Made by a program: the position numbers and the translations under genes. The notes under the pieces were generated by a model. That model ran no database searches and had not been told where the DNA came from. It worked only from the letters and a program-made list of their open reading frames with translations. Shown here in pieces: positions 9,834 through 18,446 of a stretch of DNA of 64,000 nucleotides. Location of the stretch: the NCBI GenBank assembly GCA_024235675.1, contig JACKLZ010000001.1:1054001-1118000 (forward strand). Direction: 5' to 3'. Each line of letters opens with the position of its first letter. Within the stretch, counting starts at the first letter, position 1. The stretch is from Zoogloeaceae bacterium (GTDB taxonomy: Bacteria; Pseudomonadota; Gammaproteobacteria; Burkholderiales; Rhodocyclaceae).

Positions 9834-12161
9834 ATGTTGACCAACACCATGGCCACCGCCGACACCGCCTCGACTCCGCTCCTGCCCGAACCGTGGCATA
9901 CCCATCTGCAAAGCGCACTGGCGCCCGATGAAAGCATCGAGGCCTGGCTGACACTCGACCTCGACGACACGCTGCGCTTCAGCGATTCGGTGCTGGTACT
10001 GACGGGTCGGCAATTGATCGCCTGCGCCACCGACGGCCAAATTGCCGCCTGGCCACTGGATGCCGCATTCGAATTGCACGCCCATGACCACGCCGGCGTC
10101 GGCAGCCTCACGCTTCAGAACGAAACCGCCCGGCAAGCCATCTGGCGCTTTACGCTCACCCAGAATCCCGCGGCGCTGCGCTTCTGCCGGCGCTTCGATC
10201 AAATCCTCGACGCGCTGCGCGAAGGCCGCGAAGCCGGGCCGGTGCCGGCGGTGCTATGCGCGCAATGCCACGCCCCGTTGCCGCCCGACGAAGACGACTG
10301 CCCGGCCTGTTCCGGCAGCATCGATCAACCGCCCTCGACCTGGACGCTGTTCCGCCTGTGGCGTTTCGCCAAGCCCTACAAAGGGCAGCTGCTGATCGGT
10401 TTCCTGCTCACGCTGGCCGCCACCGGCGCCACGCTGGTGCCGCCCTACCTGACCATGCCGCTGATGGACAACGTGCTGATTCCGTATCAGAACGGTCAGC
10501 AGATCGACACCTCGCTGGTGGTGCTCTACCTCGGCGGCCTGCTCGCTTCGGCCGTGGTGGCCTGGGGCCTGGGCTGGATGCGCACCTACATCCTCGCCTT
10601 GTTCTCCGAACGCATCGGCGCCGATCTGCGCACCACCACCTACGACCATCTGCTGCGCCAGTCGCTCGAATACTTCGGCAACAAGCGCACCGGCGACCTG
10701 ATGGCCCGCATCAGCTCCGAGACCGACCGCATCTGCGTCTTCCTCTCGCTGCACGCGCTCGACTTCGCCACCGACGTGCTGATGATCATCATGACCGCGA
10801 TCATCCTCGCCTCGATCAACCCCTGGCTGGCGCTGGTCACCCTGGTGCCGCTGCCCTTCATTGCCTGGCTGATCCACCTCGTGCGCGACCGCCTGCGCAC
10901 CGGCTTCGACAAGACCGGCCGTGTGTGGGGCGAGATCACCAGCGTGCTGGCCGACACCATCCCCGGCATCCGGGTGGTCAAGGCCTTTGCGCAGGAGAAA
11001 CGCGAGTCCGAGCGCTTCCGTGAAGCCAACCGGGTCAACCTCGAAGCCAACGACAAACTCAACCGCGTGTGGTCGGTATTCTCGCCCACCGTGGCACTGC
11101 TCACTGAAGTGGGCCTGCTGGTGGTCTGGGCCTTCGGTATCTGGCAGGTCGCCAACAACGACATCACCGTCGGCGTGCTGACCGCCTTCCTCGCCTACAT
11201 CGGCCGCTTCTACGGCCGGCTCGACTCCATGAGCCGCATCGTCTCGGTCACCCAGAAGGCCGCGGCCGGCGCCAAGCGCGTGTTCGACATTCTCGACCAC
11301 GCCTCCAGCGTCCCCGAGCCGACGAATCCGATACATCTCAAAGGCGTGAAAGGTCAGATCACGCTGGCCAATGTCGGCTTCCGCTACGGCAACCGCGCCG
11401 TGCTGCGTGACGTCGATCTGGTCATCCAGCCCGGTGAGATGGTCGGCCTGGTGGGCCACAGCGGCTCGGGCAAGAGCACCCTGGTCAACCTGATGTGCCG
11501 CTTCTACGACGTGAGCGAAGGCGCGATCCGCATCGACGGCGTCGACGTGCGCTCGGTGCCGGTGGGCGAATACCGCAAGCACATCGGTCTGGTGCTGCAA
11601 GAGCCCTTCCTGTTTTTTGGCACCATCGCCGAGAACATTGCCTATGGCAAGCCCGAGGCCACGCGCGACGAAATCGTCGCCGCCGCCCGCGCCGCCCATG
11701 CCCACGAGTTCATCCTGCGCCTGCCGCAGGGTTACGATTCGCTGGTCGGCGAGCGCGGCCAGGGCCTGTCGGGCGGCGAGCGCCAGCGCATCTCGATTGC
11801 CCGCGCCCTGCTCATCGACCCGAAGATCCTGATCCTCGACGAAGCCACCAGCTCGGTCGATACCGAGACCGAAAAAGAGATCCAGAAAGCGCTCGACAAC
11901 CTGGTACGTGGCCGCACCACCATCGCCATCGCCCACCGCCTGTCTACCCTGCGCAAGGCGAACCGCCTGGTGGTGATGGACCGCGGCCGCATCGTTGAAG
12001 AAGGCGATCACGACACCCTGATCGAGCGTGGCGGTTTCTACTGGCGCCTGTATGAAGCACAGCAGCGCCAGGTCGAAGGCGAGGCGCTCACGCCCAGCCT
12101 GACACCCAGCATGCCCAACGCCCACACCGCCGGCGTCGACGCCGAGCCGACGCTGAAGTGA
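9834..12161 (+). CDS. Cyanophycin-island ABC exporter (fused TMD-NBD) with N-terminal zinc-ribbon region
   Basis: This is a 775-residue type IV-fold ABC exporter half-transporter. About 130 N-terminal residues of unknown fold are followed by a Cys pair module (CAQCHAPLPP then CPAC, about 141-160) resembling a zinc ribbon. Then come six predicted TM helices (about 180-460) and a nucleotide-binding domain with Walker A GHSGSGKST, signature LSGGERQRIS and Walker B ILILDEA. ATG 9834 is used; ATG 9849 (MATADTAS) is possible. It is divergent from the two CphA genes and directly followed by the DUF1854 gene. I recall this gene pair being named in automated annotation as cyanophycin metabolism-associated, which the context supports. 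The substrate is unknown; candidates are cyanophycin-derived peptides, but that is inference. Confidence 0.85.
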   Translation: MLTNTMATADTASTPLLPEPWHTHLQSALAPDESIEAWLTLDLDDTLRFSDSVLVLTGRQLIACATDGQIAAWPLDAAFELHAHDHAGVGSLTLQNETARQAIWRFTLTQNPAALRFCRRFDQILDALREGREAGPVPAVLCAQCHAPLPPDEDDCPACSGSIDQPPSTWTLFRLWRFAKPYKGQLLIGFLLTLAATGATLVPPYLTMPLMDNVLIPYQNGQQIDTSLVVLYLGGLLASAVVAWGLGWMRTYILALFSERIGADLRTTTYDHLLRQSLEYFGNKRTGDLMARISSETDRICVFLSLHALDFATDVLMIIMTAIILASINPWLALVTLVPLPFIAWLIHLVRDRLRTGFDKTGRVWGEITSVLADTIPGIRVVKAFAQEKRESERFREANRVNLEANDKLNRVWSVFSPTVALLTEVGLLVVWAFGIWQVANNDITVGVLTAFLAYIGRFYGRLDSMSRIVSVTQKAAAGAKRVFDILDHASSVPEPTNPIHLKGVKGQITLANVGFRYGNRAVLRDVDLVIQPGEMVGLVGHSGSGKSTLVNLMCRFYDVSEGAIRIDGVDVRSVPVGEYRKHIGLVLQEPFLFFGTIAENIAYGKPEATRDEIVAAARAAHAHEFILRLPQGYDSLVGERGQGLSGGERQRISIARALLIDPKILILDEATSSVDTETEKEIQKALDNLVRGRTTIAIAHRLSTLRKANRLVVMDRGRIVEEGDHDTLIERGGFYWRLYEAQQRQVEGEALTPSLTPSMPNAHTAGVDAEPTLK

Positions 12162-12169
12162 GTGCGAAC

Positions 12170-12646
12170 ATGACGACGCAAGCCATGGACTTCACCCTCT
12201 CGCGCGACGCCTTCGGGCATCTGAGCCTGACCGACGCCGCCGGCGAGCGGCACGACCACGTTCAGGTCGTCCGCGCCTTCCCCATCGCCGCCCCCGACGA
12301 AGGCATCTCGCTGCTCAGCGCCGATGGCCACGAACTGGCCTGGATCACGCACCTCGACCAGACCGACCCGGCCACCCGCCAGCTGATCGACGAGACCCTC
12401 GCCGCACGCGACTTCATGCCGGTGCTGCAACGCCTCAAGTCAGTCTCAAGCTATGCCACACCAAGCACCTGGGCGGTGGACACCGACCGCGGCCCGACCC
12501 GATTCGTGCTGCGCGGCGAAGAAAACATTCGCCGGCTGCCGGGCGAAATGCTGATGATCGCCGACGAACACGGCATTCAATACCTGATCAAATCGCTGCC
12601 GGCGCTCGACGCGCACTCGCGCAAACTGCTCGACCGCTTCCTTTGA
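12170..12646 (+). CDS. DUF1854 family protein associated with cyanophycin metabolism
   Basis: This is a 158-residue cytoplasmic protein with no signal peptide or TM segment. Features matching DUF1854 are the FPIAAPDEGISL segment, SSYATPSTWAVDTDRG in the middle, and the C-terminal QYLIKSLPALDAHSRKLLDRFL region. I use ATG 12170; a GTG at 12158 would overlap the transporter stop (GTGA) and add four residues. The tight spacing implies translational coupling with the ABC exporter. Its biochemical role is not known. Restriction to cyanophycin islands suggests it helps the transporter or the polymer, but nothing in the sequence shows a catalytic motif. Confidence 0.8.
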   Translation: MTTQAMDFTLSRDAFGHLSLTDAAGERHDHVQVVRAFPIAAPDEGISLLSADGHELAWITHLDQTDPATRQLIDETLAARDFMPVLQRLKSVSSYATPSTWAVDTDRGPTRFVLRGEENIRRLPGEMLMIADEHGIQYLIKSLPALDAHSRKLLDRFL

Positions 12647-12653
12647 CCCGCGC

Positions 12654-13031
12654 TTAGCGGATCCCGGCGCGACGCTGGTGCATCCGCACATAGGCGGTGA
12701 TATGCGCCACATCGTCAGGCGTCACCGCCGGCACCGGCGGCATGTCACCAAACGGCCAGTGGTGCGCGCGCGTGCCGTTCTTTGCTGCCAGCTGGAAGGC
12801 AATATCACCGTGGTGAGACGGCTCGTACACTTTATGAAGTAGCGACGGCCCCTGCTCGCTGCCGTCCAGATTCGCGCCGTGGCAGGACGCGCAGTTCTGT
12901 TCGAACAAGGGCTTGCCCATGGTGGGGTTCGGCATCAGCCCGGCCGAGGGCCTGGGCACCGGCATCCCTTGGGCAATGGCCGTCCCCGCCAGCAAGATGC
13001 CCATCAAAAAAACGCCTGTGCGTCTGATCAT
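12654..13031 (-). CDS. Small periplasmic monohaem cytochrome c
   Basis: This is a 125-residue protein. The frame is open further upstream, but ATG 13031 is preceded by a GAGGA ribosome-binding site and starts a clear signal peptide (MIRRTGVFLMGILLAGTAIA). A single haem motif CASCH lies at 47-51, and WPFGDMPPVP near residue 100 gives a likely axial Met, as in class I cytochromes c. It would carry electrons in the periplasm. It converges with the DUF1854 gene eight bases away and is the last gene of the minus-strand copper island, 160 bases after the Met-rich protein. A link to copper handling is by position only. Confidence 0.85.
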   Translation of the reverse strand: MIRRTGVFLMGILLAGTAIAQGMPVPRPSAGLMPNPTMGKPLFEQNCASCHGANLDGSEQGPSLLHKVYEPSHHGDIAFQLAAKNGTRAHHWPFGDMPPVPAVTPDDVAHITAYVRMHQRRAGIR

Positions 13032-13191
13032 TTCGTCGTCCTCATGGCTTGCGTTGATGCGCGGTGGCGCCCGGCGGCGGCGCGGAACAACACACCGGGC
13101 GCGACCGCGCATGCGCGCGGGCGTTTTCCGCCTTCCACGCCCGAAACACAGCCAGCCATCGGTGCCACCAGCGCATCCGCATTGCGCTCGC

Positions 13192-13596
13192 TTACCTGGC
13201 GGGCTCGGCCATCGGCCCGCGCGCGCCCATCATGTTTTTCATCATCATCTGCATCATGTCCATGCGCTGCTCCATCTGATGCATGCGCTGGCCCATGTCA
13301 CCCATCGCGTGGCCGCCCATCATGCCGCCCTGCATCATCGGACAGCCAGACATGCCCGCGCCTTGCTGCATGGCCTGCATGTGCTCGGTCATGGCTGCCT
13401 CACGCTCGGCATCGCTTGTTGCGCTGGAAATGCGATCGAGTTGTGAGCGCATCATCTCCATGTGCGCGGCCATCATGTCGGCGCCGGGCATCCGGGCGTT
13501 CACCGAAGGATTGCCGGGGCTGTTCGCGGCGTCGGCAAACACCGACGACGCGAACAACACACCCAATCCAAAAACAGCTGCTGTGATCGTCTTCAT
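13192..13596 (-). CDS. Methionine-rich periplasmic protein of the Cus island
   Basis: This is a 134-residue protein with a signal peptide (MKTITAAVFGLGVLFASSVFA). The mature part is strikingly Met-rich (28 Met in the whole protein, about 21 percent), with clusters such as CPMMQGGMMGGHAMGDM and MDMMQMMMKNMMG. Such Met/His clusters bind Cu(I) or Ag(I) in periplasmic copper proteins. The middle section is a likely amphipathic helix (MMAAHMEMMRSQLDRISSAT). It is not a close match to a named family that I can recognise. A CusR-type box lies 66-84 bases upstream of its ATG, so it probably has its own copper-induced promoter rather than relying on cusA read-through. The proposed role is metal buffering or chaperoning (inference). 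Confidence 0.8.
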   Translation of the reverse strand: MKTITAAVFGLGVLFASSVFADAANSPGNPSVNARMPGADMMAAHMEMMRSQLDRISSATSDAEREAAMTEHMQAMQQGAGMSGCPMMQGGMMGGHAMGDMGQRMHQMEQRMDMMQMMMKNMMGARGPMAEPAR

Positions 13597-13661
13597 GGCA
13601 CATCTCCGTTGATTGGTTCATCTCCAGCCTAGTCCACGGCCCCCGACACCTGCCTGTCGTG

Positions 13662-13680
13662 AAGATGACATTCGTGTCAG
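13662..13680 (-). promoter_or_regulatory. CusR-type operator upstream of the Met-rich gene
   Basis: The plus strand reads AAG-ATGACA-TTCG-TGTCAG and is followed by TTTT. It resembles the E. coli CusR box (ATGACA-N4-TGTCAT with flanking A and T runs). It lies 66-84 bases upstream of the Met-rich protein start and just after the cusA stop codon. A second copy with the same arrangement precedes cusF. Confidence 0.6.
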
Positions 13681-13683
13681 TTT

Positions 13684-16600
13684 TCAAGCCACTTCCGTGC
13701 TGACCCGCCCCGTCGGCACCGGCGTGGATTCAAGCCCCCGCTTGAGCCGCCACTGCTTGACCAGCGCGTACAGCGCGGGAATCACGCCCAGCGTAAGTAC
13801 CGTCGAGGAAACCATGCCGCCAACCATGGGCGCGGCGATCCGGCTCATGACCTCGGAGCCCGTGCCCGTGCTCCACATGATGGGCAACAGACCCGCCATG
13901 ATGGCGACCACGGTCATCATCTTCGGCCGCACCCGTTCCACCGCGCCCTCCATGATGGCGTGGTAGAGGTCCGCCACCGTCGGCTCGCGCCCTTCGGCGG
14001 CCCGTTCGGCGCGACTCTCCTGCCAGGCCTGATCGAGGTAGATCAGCATCACCACCCCGGTCTCGGCCGCCACCCCCGCCAGCGCGATGAAACCGACCGC
14101 CACGGCCACGCTCATGTTGTAGCCCAGCCACCACATCAGCCAGATGCCGCCCACCAGCGCGAAGGGCACCGACAGCATCACGATCAGCGTCTCGGTCAAT
14201 CGCCGGAAGTTGAGGTAGAGCAGCACGAAGATGATCGCCAGCGTCAGCGGCACCACCACCGCCAGCTTGGCTTTGGCGCGTTCCATATACTCGAACTGAC
14301 CCGACCAGGTGGCGTAATAGCCCGGCGGGAAGCTGACCTTGTCGGATACCGCCTGTTGCGCCTCCTTCACATAGGAGCCGACATCGCGGTCGCGAATGTC
14401 CACAAACACATAGGCGGCCAGCAGCGCGTTTTCGGTCTTGATGCCCGGCGGGCCGTTGCGCAGTTGCACATCGGCGAGCTGACCGAGCGGAATCATGCCG
14501 GCGCTGCTGGGGATGAACACTTCATTGGCGATGCGTTGCGGATCATCGCGCAGCGCCCGCGGGTAGCGCACCGTGACGTTGTAGCGCTCCAGGCCTTCGA
14601 CTGCCGTGGTCACGGGCACACCGCCCAGGGCGGTGGCCACCACCTGCTGGAAGTCACCCACCGTGATGCCATAGCGCGCCAACTGCTCGCGGCGCGGCAC
14701 GATGTCGAGGTAGTAGCCGCCGGTCACACGCTCGGCGTAGGCACTGGTGGTGCCGGGCACATCCTTGACCGCCTGCTCGATCTGCCGTGCCAGCTTCTCG
14801 ATTTCGCCGAGGTCCTTGCCGAACACCTTGACGCCCACCGGCGTGCGGATGCCGGTCGAGAGCATGTCGATCCGCGCCTTGATCGGCATGGTCCATGAGT
14901 TGGCCACACCAGGAAACTTGAGCGCCGCGTCCATTTCGGCGATGAGCTTGTCCACCGTCATGCCCGGCCGCCAGTCGGCCTCCGGCTTGAGGTTGATGAT
15001 TGTCTCGAACATTTCCATCGGCGCCGGATCGGTCGCACTCGCAGCACGCCCGGCCTTGCCATAAACCATCTCCACTTCGGGGAAGGTCTTGATCACCCGG
15101 TTGGTCGTCTGCAGCAGGCGCGCGGCCTCGGTCACCGACATGCCCGGCAGAGACGCCGGCATGTAGAAGATCGAGCCTTCGTTGAGCGTGGGCATGAACT
15201 CCGAGCCGATCTGCCGCGCCGGGTAAATCGTCGCCGCCATCGCCAGCACAGCCAGCAGCAAGGTCGTCCACTTGAAGCGCATTACCCACTGGATGATGGG
15301 TCGGTAGGCCCAGATCAGGAAGCGATTCACCGGGTTCTTCTGCTCGGGCATGATGCGCCCGCGAATGAAGAACAGCATCAGCACCGGCACCAGTGTCACC
15401 GACAAGAGCGCTGCGCCCGCCATGGCGAAGGTCTTGGTAAAGGCCAGCGGGCTGAACAGCCGCCCCTCCTGCCCCTCCAGCGTGAACACCGGCAGAAAGG
15501 ACACGGTGATGATCAGCAGCGAGAAAAACAGCGCCGGCCCCACCTCCTTGCAGGCACGGATCATCGCCTCGCCCCGCTCACGCTGAGTGGCATCCTCGGG
15601 CAGGCGTTCCAGGCGTTTATGGGCGTTCTCAATCATCACGATGGCCGCATCGACCATCGCGCCAATGGCGATCGCGATGCCACCCAGGCTCATGATGTTG
15701 CTGCCCATGTCCATCGAGCGCATGGCGATGAAGGCAATCAGAATGCCGATAGGCAGCGTGAGAATCGCCACCAGCGCGCTCCTCACATGCATCAGAAAGA
15801 TGATGCACACCGCGGCAACAATCAGGCTCTCTTCAAACAGCGTCCATTTCAGATTCGCTATCGCCCGTTCGATGAGCGGCGCGCGGTCATACACCGGCAC
15901 GATCTCGGTGCCCTCCGGCAAGCCGGGCTTGAGCTCCTCGATCTTGGCCTTGACGTTGGCGATCACATCCAGCGCGTTCTGGCCAAAACGCGCCATGACG
16001 ATGCCCGAGGCCACTTCGCCTTCGCCGTTCAGTTCAGTGATGCCGCGCCGCCCGGCCGGCACCAGCTCGACCCGCGCCACGTCGCGCACCAGCACCGGCG
16101 TGCCGCCGTCGGCCTTGAGCACGAGGCTTTCGATATCGGCCACGCCCTTCAGATAGCCCAGCCCGCGCACCATGAATTCTTTCTCGGCCAGCTCCACCAC
16201 ACGGCCGCCCACATCGCGGTTGGACTCGCGAATCACCTGCCCCAGCCGCGCCAACGGAATGCCGTAAGACGCCAGCCGATGCGGATCAACGGTGACCTGA
16301 TACTCCTTGACGAAGCCGCCCACGCTGGCGACCTCGGCCACCCCGCCAGCCTTGGTCAGCTGGTAGCGCACATACCAGTCCTGCACGCTGCGCAAGTCAG
16401 CCAGCGACTGGTCCTTGCCGGTCAGCGCGTACTGAAACACCCAGCCCACGCCCGTGGCGTCCGGCCCGAGCTGCGGCGATACGCCATCGGGCAGCTTGCC
16501 CTGCACCGAGCTCAGATACTCGAGCACCCGTGAGCGCGCCCAATAGATGTCGGTGCCGTCGGCGAAAATCACATACACATAGGACGCGCCAAACATCGAA

Positions 16601-16881
16601 AAGCCACGCACCACCTTGGCCTTGGGCACCGCCAGCATGGCGGTGGTGAGCGGATAGGTGACCTGATCCTCCACCACCCGCGGCGCCTGGCCGGCATAGG
16701 GCGTGTAGATGATCACCTGCACATCCGACAGATCGGGCAGCGCGTCGAGTGGCGTGTTCTTGACCGCATACACGCCACCGGCCACCACGGCGATGCTGGC
16801 GAGCAGCACCAGAAACACATTGCGAGCCGACCAGTCGATCAGACGGTCGAGCATGCCGGGCGGGCGAACGAACTTGTCCAT
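13684..16881 (-). CDS. cusA: CusA-type Cu(I)/Ag(I) efflux RND transporter
   Basis: This is a 1065-residue heavy-metal RND pump. The N-terminus has the CzcA/CusA hallmark of a TM helix then NTPLDALPDLSDVQVIIYT. The DATGVGWVFQYALTG segment is typical of the CusA (monovalent copper/silver) branch rather than CzcA. Two large periplasmic loops and two six-TM blocks fit the fold. The second periplasmic half has Met residues in the expected porter region (SEFMPTLNEGSIFYMPASLP and following). It is driven by proton motive force and moves Cu(I)/Ag(I) from periplasm or cytoplasm through CusB and CusC to the outside. It sits 50 bases downstream of cusB in the operon cusF-cusC-cusB-cusA. Confidence 0.93.
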   Translation of the reverse strand: MDKFVRPPGMLDRLIDWSARNVFLVLLASIAVVAGGVYAVKNTPLDALPDLSDVQVIIYTPYAGQAPRVVEDQVTYPLTTAMLAVPKAKVVRGFSMFGASYVYVIFADGTDIYWARSRVLEYLSSVQGKLPDGVSPQLGPDATGVGWVFQYALTGKDQSLADLRSVQDWYVRYQLTKAGGVAEVASVGGFVKEYQVTVDPHRLASYGIPLARLGQVIRESNRDVGGRVVELAEKEFMVRGLGYLKGVADIESLVLKADGGTPVLVRDVARVELVPAGRRGITELNGEGEVASGIVMARFGQNALDVIANVKAKIEELKPGLPEGTEIVPVYDRAPLIERAIANLKWTLFEESLIVAAVCIIFLMHVRSALVAILTLPIGILIAFIAMRSMDMGSNIMSLGGIAIAIGAMVDAAIVMIENAHKRLERLPEDATQRERGEAMIRACKEVGPALFFSLLIITVSFLPVFTLEGQEGRLFSPLAFTKTFAMAGAALLSVTLVPVLMLFFIRGRIMPEQKNPVNRFLIWAYRPIIQWVMRFKWTTLLLAVLAMAATIYPARQIGSEFMPTLNEGSIFYMPASLPGMSVTEAARLLQTTNRVIKTFPEVEMVYGKAGRAASATDPAPMEMFETIINLKPEADWRPGMTVDKLIAEMDAALKFPGVANSWTMPIKARIDMLSTGIRTPVGVKVFGKDLGEIEKLARQIEQAVKDVPGTTSAYAERVTGGYYLDIVPRREQLARYGITVGDFQQVVATALGGVPVTTAVEGLERYNVTVRYPRALRDDPQRIANEVFIPSSAGMIPLGQLADVQLRNGPPGIKTENALLAAYVFVDIRDRDVGSYVKEAQQAVSDKVSFPPGYYATWSGQFEYMERAKAKLAVVVPLTLAIIFVLLYLNFRRLTETLIVMLSVPFALVGGIWLMWWLGYNMSVAVAVGFIALAGVAAETGVVMLIYLDQAWQESRAERAAEGREPTVADLYHAIMEGAVERVRPKMMTVVAIMAGLLPIMWSTGTGSEVMSRIAAPMVGGMVSSTVLTLGVIPALYALVKQWRLKRGLESTPVPTGRVSTEVA

Positions 16882-16931
16882 GTCAGCCTTCCCCCCGGAC
16901 GGGTAGATGCAAATAACAGGCGCGCCTCATC

Positions 16932-18446
16932 TCAACGCCCCTTGGCCGCAGCAGCGCCGGTTTTTTCCATCTTGATGATCACGAACTCGCCATCGCCTCG
17001 ATCCTCGAAGGTGAAGCGCAAGGGCTCGCCCGGCAAGAGCCCCGTGGCCACCTCGGGCGACGCGAGTCCGAAGTCCATGGTCATGGACGGCCACTTCAAT
17101 GCAGGAATGGGCTCGTGATTCATCGACACGGTACTCGAGGCCACATCCAGCGCATCGATCGAGCCGACCGCCTCATAGGTCTTCATGGCCGGCGCGCTCG
17201 CCTCTGAGGGCGCAAAAGCCGCCAGCGCCGCCTTGAGGTTGCTCTCCGCATCGATCAGGAAATTGGCCGCCACCACCACTTCATCGCCATCGGCCAGGCC
17301 CTCCAGCACCTCGACATGCTCGCGGCCACGCCGGCCGATCTTCACCGGCTGAGGCTTGAAGCGGCCCTCGCCGGCCACCCGCAGCACCACCTGACGCTCA
17401 CCGGTGTCGATCAGCGCCGACTTGGGCACGGTCAGTCGCGGCGCAGCGCCGCCGTCAGCCACCTCGACATGGGCAAACATGCCGGGGCGCAACAGCCCAT
17501 CGCGGTTATCAAGTTCGAGCCGCATCGGCGTCGTGCGCGTGGCGGCATTCAGGGTCGGGTACAGATAAGTGACCTTGGCCTCGAAACTGCGCTCGGGAAA
17601 GGCCTCGACCCGCAAGATGGCCGGCTGGCCGACGCGCACCCGCGCCAGATCCTGCTCGTACACATCGGCAATCACCCACACGGTGCTCAAATCGGCAATG
17701 CGGTAAATCGCCATGCCGGGCGCAAAGCGCATGCCCTCGACCGCTTTTTTCTCCAGCACCACGCCGCTGGCCGGCGAGCTGAACGTAATGCTCGCCGAAT
17801 TGGCCCCGCCGGCGCTCACCTGCCAATGACGCAAGCGCTCGCGGGCCGCAAGCAGCAGCCGCTGGGCACTCTCGCGCGCCATCGGCTCGGTCGCGCCGGG
17901 GCCATTGGCGAGGCGCTCTGCAATCTCCACTTCCTTGCGCGCCGACACCAGCTCCGGGCTATACACCGAAAACAACGCCTGACCACGCTTGACCGGGTCA
18001 CCGCTGGCATTGACGTACAGCCGCTCGATCCAGCCCTCGAAGCGCGGCGACACATCGTGAATGGCCCGCTCGTTGATCTCCACCCGGCCCACCGCGCGCA
18101 CGGCCGCGTCGAGCACCTGCATCGACGCCCGCTCAGTCTTGACGCCCAGCGTCTGCAATCGCGTGGGGCTGACACTGACCGCACCGCTATCGTCGGGCGC
18201 ATCGTCGGCATACACCGCGATGTAGTCCATGCCCATCGAGTCCTTCTTGGGCGTGGGCGAGGTATCCGGCAGCCCCATGGGATTGCGGTAGTAAAGCGGC
18301 TTGCGCTCACCCGCGGGGGCGTCGGCGGCTGCCGGGGCGGCCTGCGCCTCGACCACGGCAGCGAGCGGCAGCGCGCCGGGCATGGCGGCAAAATAGCCTG
18401 CGCCAGCGGCTGCGCTGATGAGGACGGCAATAAGGAGGCGGTTCAC
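16932..18446 (-). CDS. cusB: CusB-type periplasmic adaptor with C-terminal fused CusF domain
   Basis: This is a 504-residue membrane-fusion protein. An N-terminal export/anchor helix (about 1-25) is followed by a heavy-metal-binding region (about 50-79, YYRNPMGLPDTSPTPKKDSM plus MDY). Then come barrel-sandwich and alpha-hairpin domains (about 110-260), beta-barrel and membrane-proximal domains (to about 410), and an extra domain at about 425-495. That last domain holds H-x7-W-x2-M-x-M (from MNHEPIPALK to WPSMTM), the exact Cu(I)/Ag(I) site pattern of CusF. The adaptor bridges CusA and CusC and, in this fusion, can carry its own metallochaperone. The start overlaps the cusC stop by 4 bases, suggesting coupled translation. 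Confidence 0.92.
   Translation of the reverse strand: MNRLLIAVLISAAAGAGYFAAMPGALPLAAVVEAQAAPAAADAPAGERKPLYYRNPMGLPDTSPTPKKDSMGMDYIAVYADDAPDDSGAVSVSPTRLQTLGVKTERASMQVLDAAVRAVGRVEINERAIHDVSPRFEGWIERLYVNASGDPVKRGQALFSVYSPELVSARKEVEIAERLANGPGATEPMARESAQRLLLAARERLRHWQVSAGGANSASITFSSPASGVVLEKKAVEGMRFAPGMAIYRIADLSTVWVIADVYEQDLARVRVGQPAILRVEAFPERSFEAKVTYLYPTLNAATRTTPMRLELDNRDGLLRPGMFAHVEVADGGAAPRLTVPKSALIDTGERQVVLRVAGEGRFKPQPVKIGRRGREHVEVLEGLADGDEVVVAANFLIDAESNLKAALAAFAPSEASAPAMKTYEAVGSIDALDVASSTVSMNHEPIPALKWPSMTMDFGLASPEVATGLLPGEPLRFTFEDRGDGEFVIIKMEKTGAAAAKGR

Noticed and set aside
10254..12125. 623-residue minus-strand open frame opposite the ABC exporter
   Set aside because: Antisense shadow with no recognisable domain; the plus strand has complete ABC motifs.
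13032..13191. GC-rich hairpins between the small cytochrome c and the Met-rich gene as a small RNA
   Set aside because: Stems are short and imperfect, with no promoter or T-run; it is more likely ordinary GC-rich spacer.
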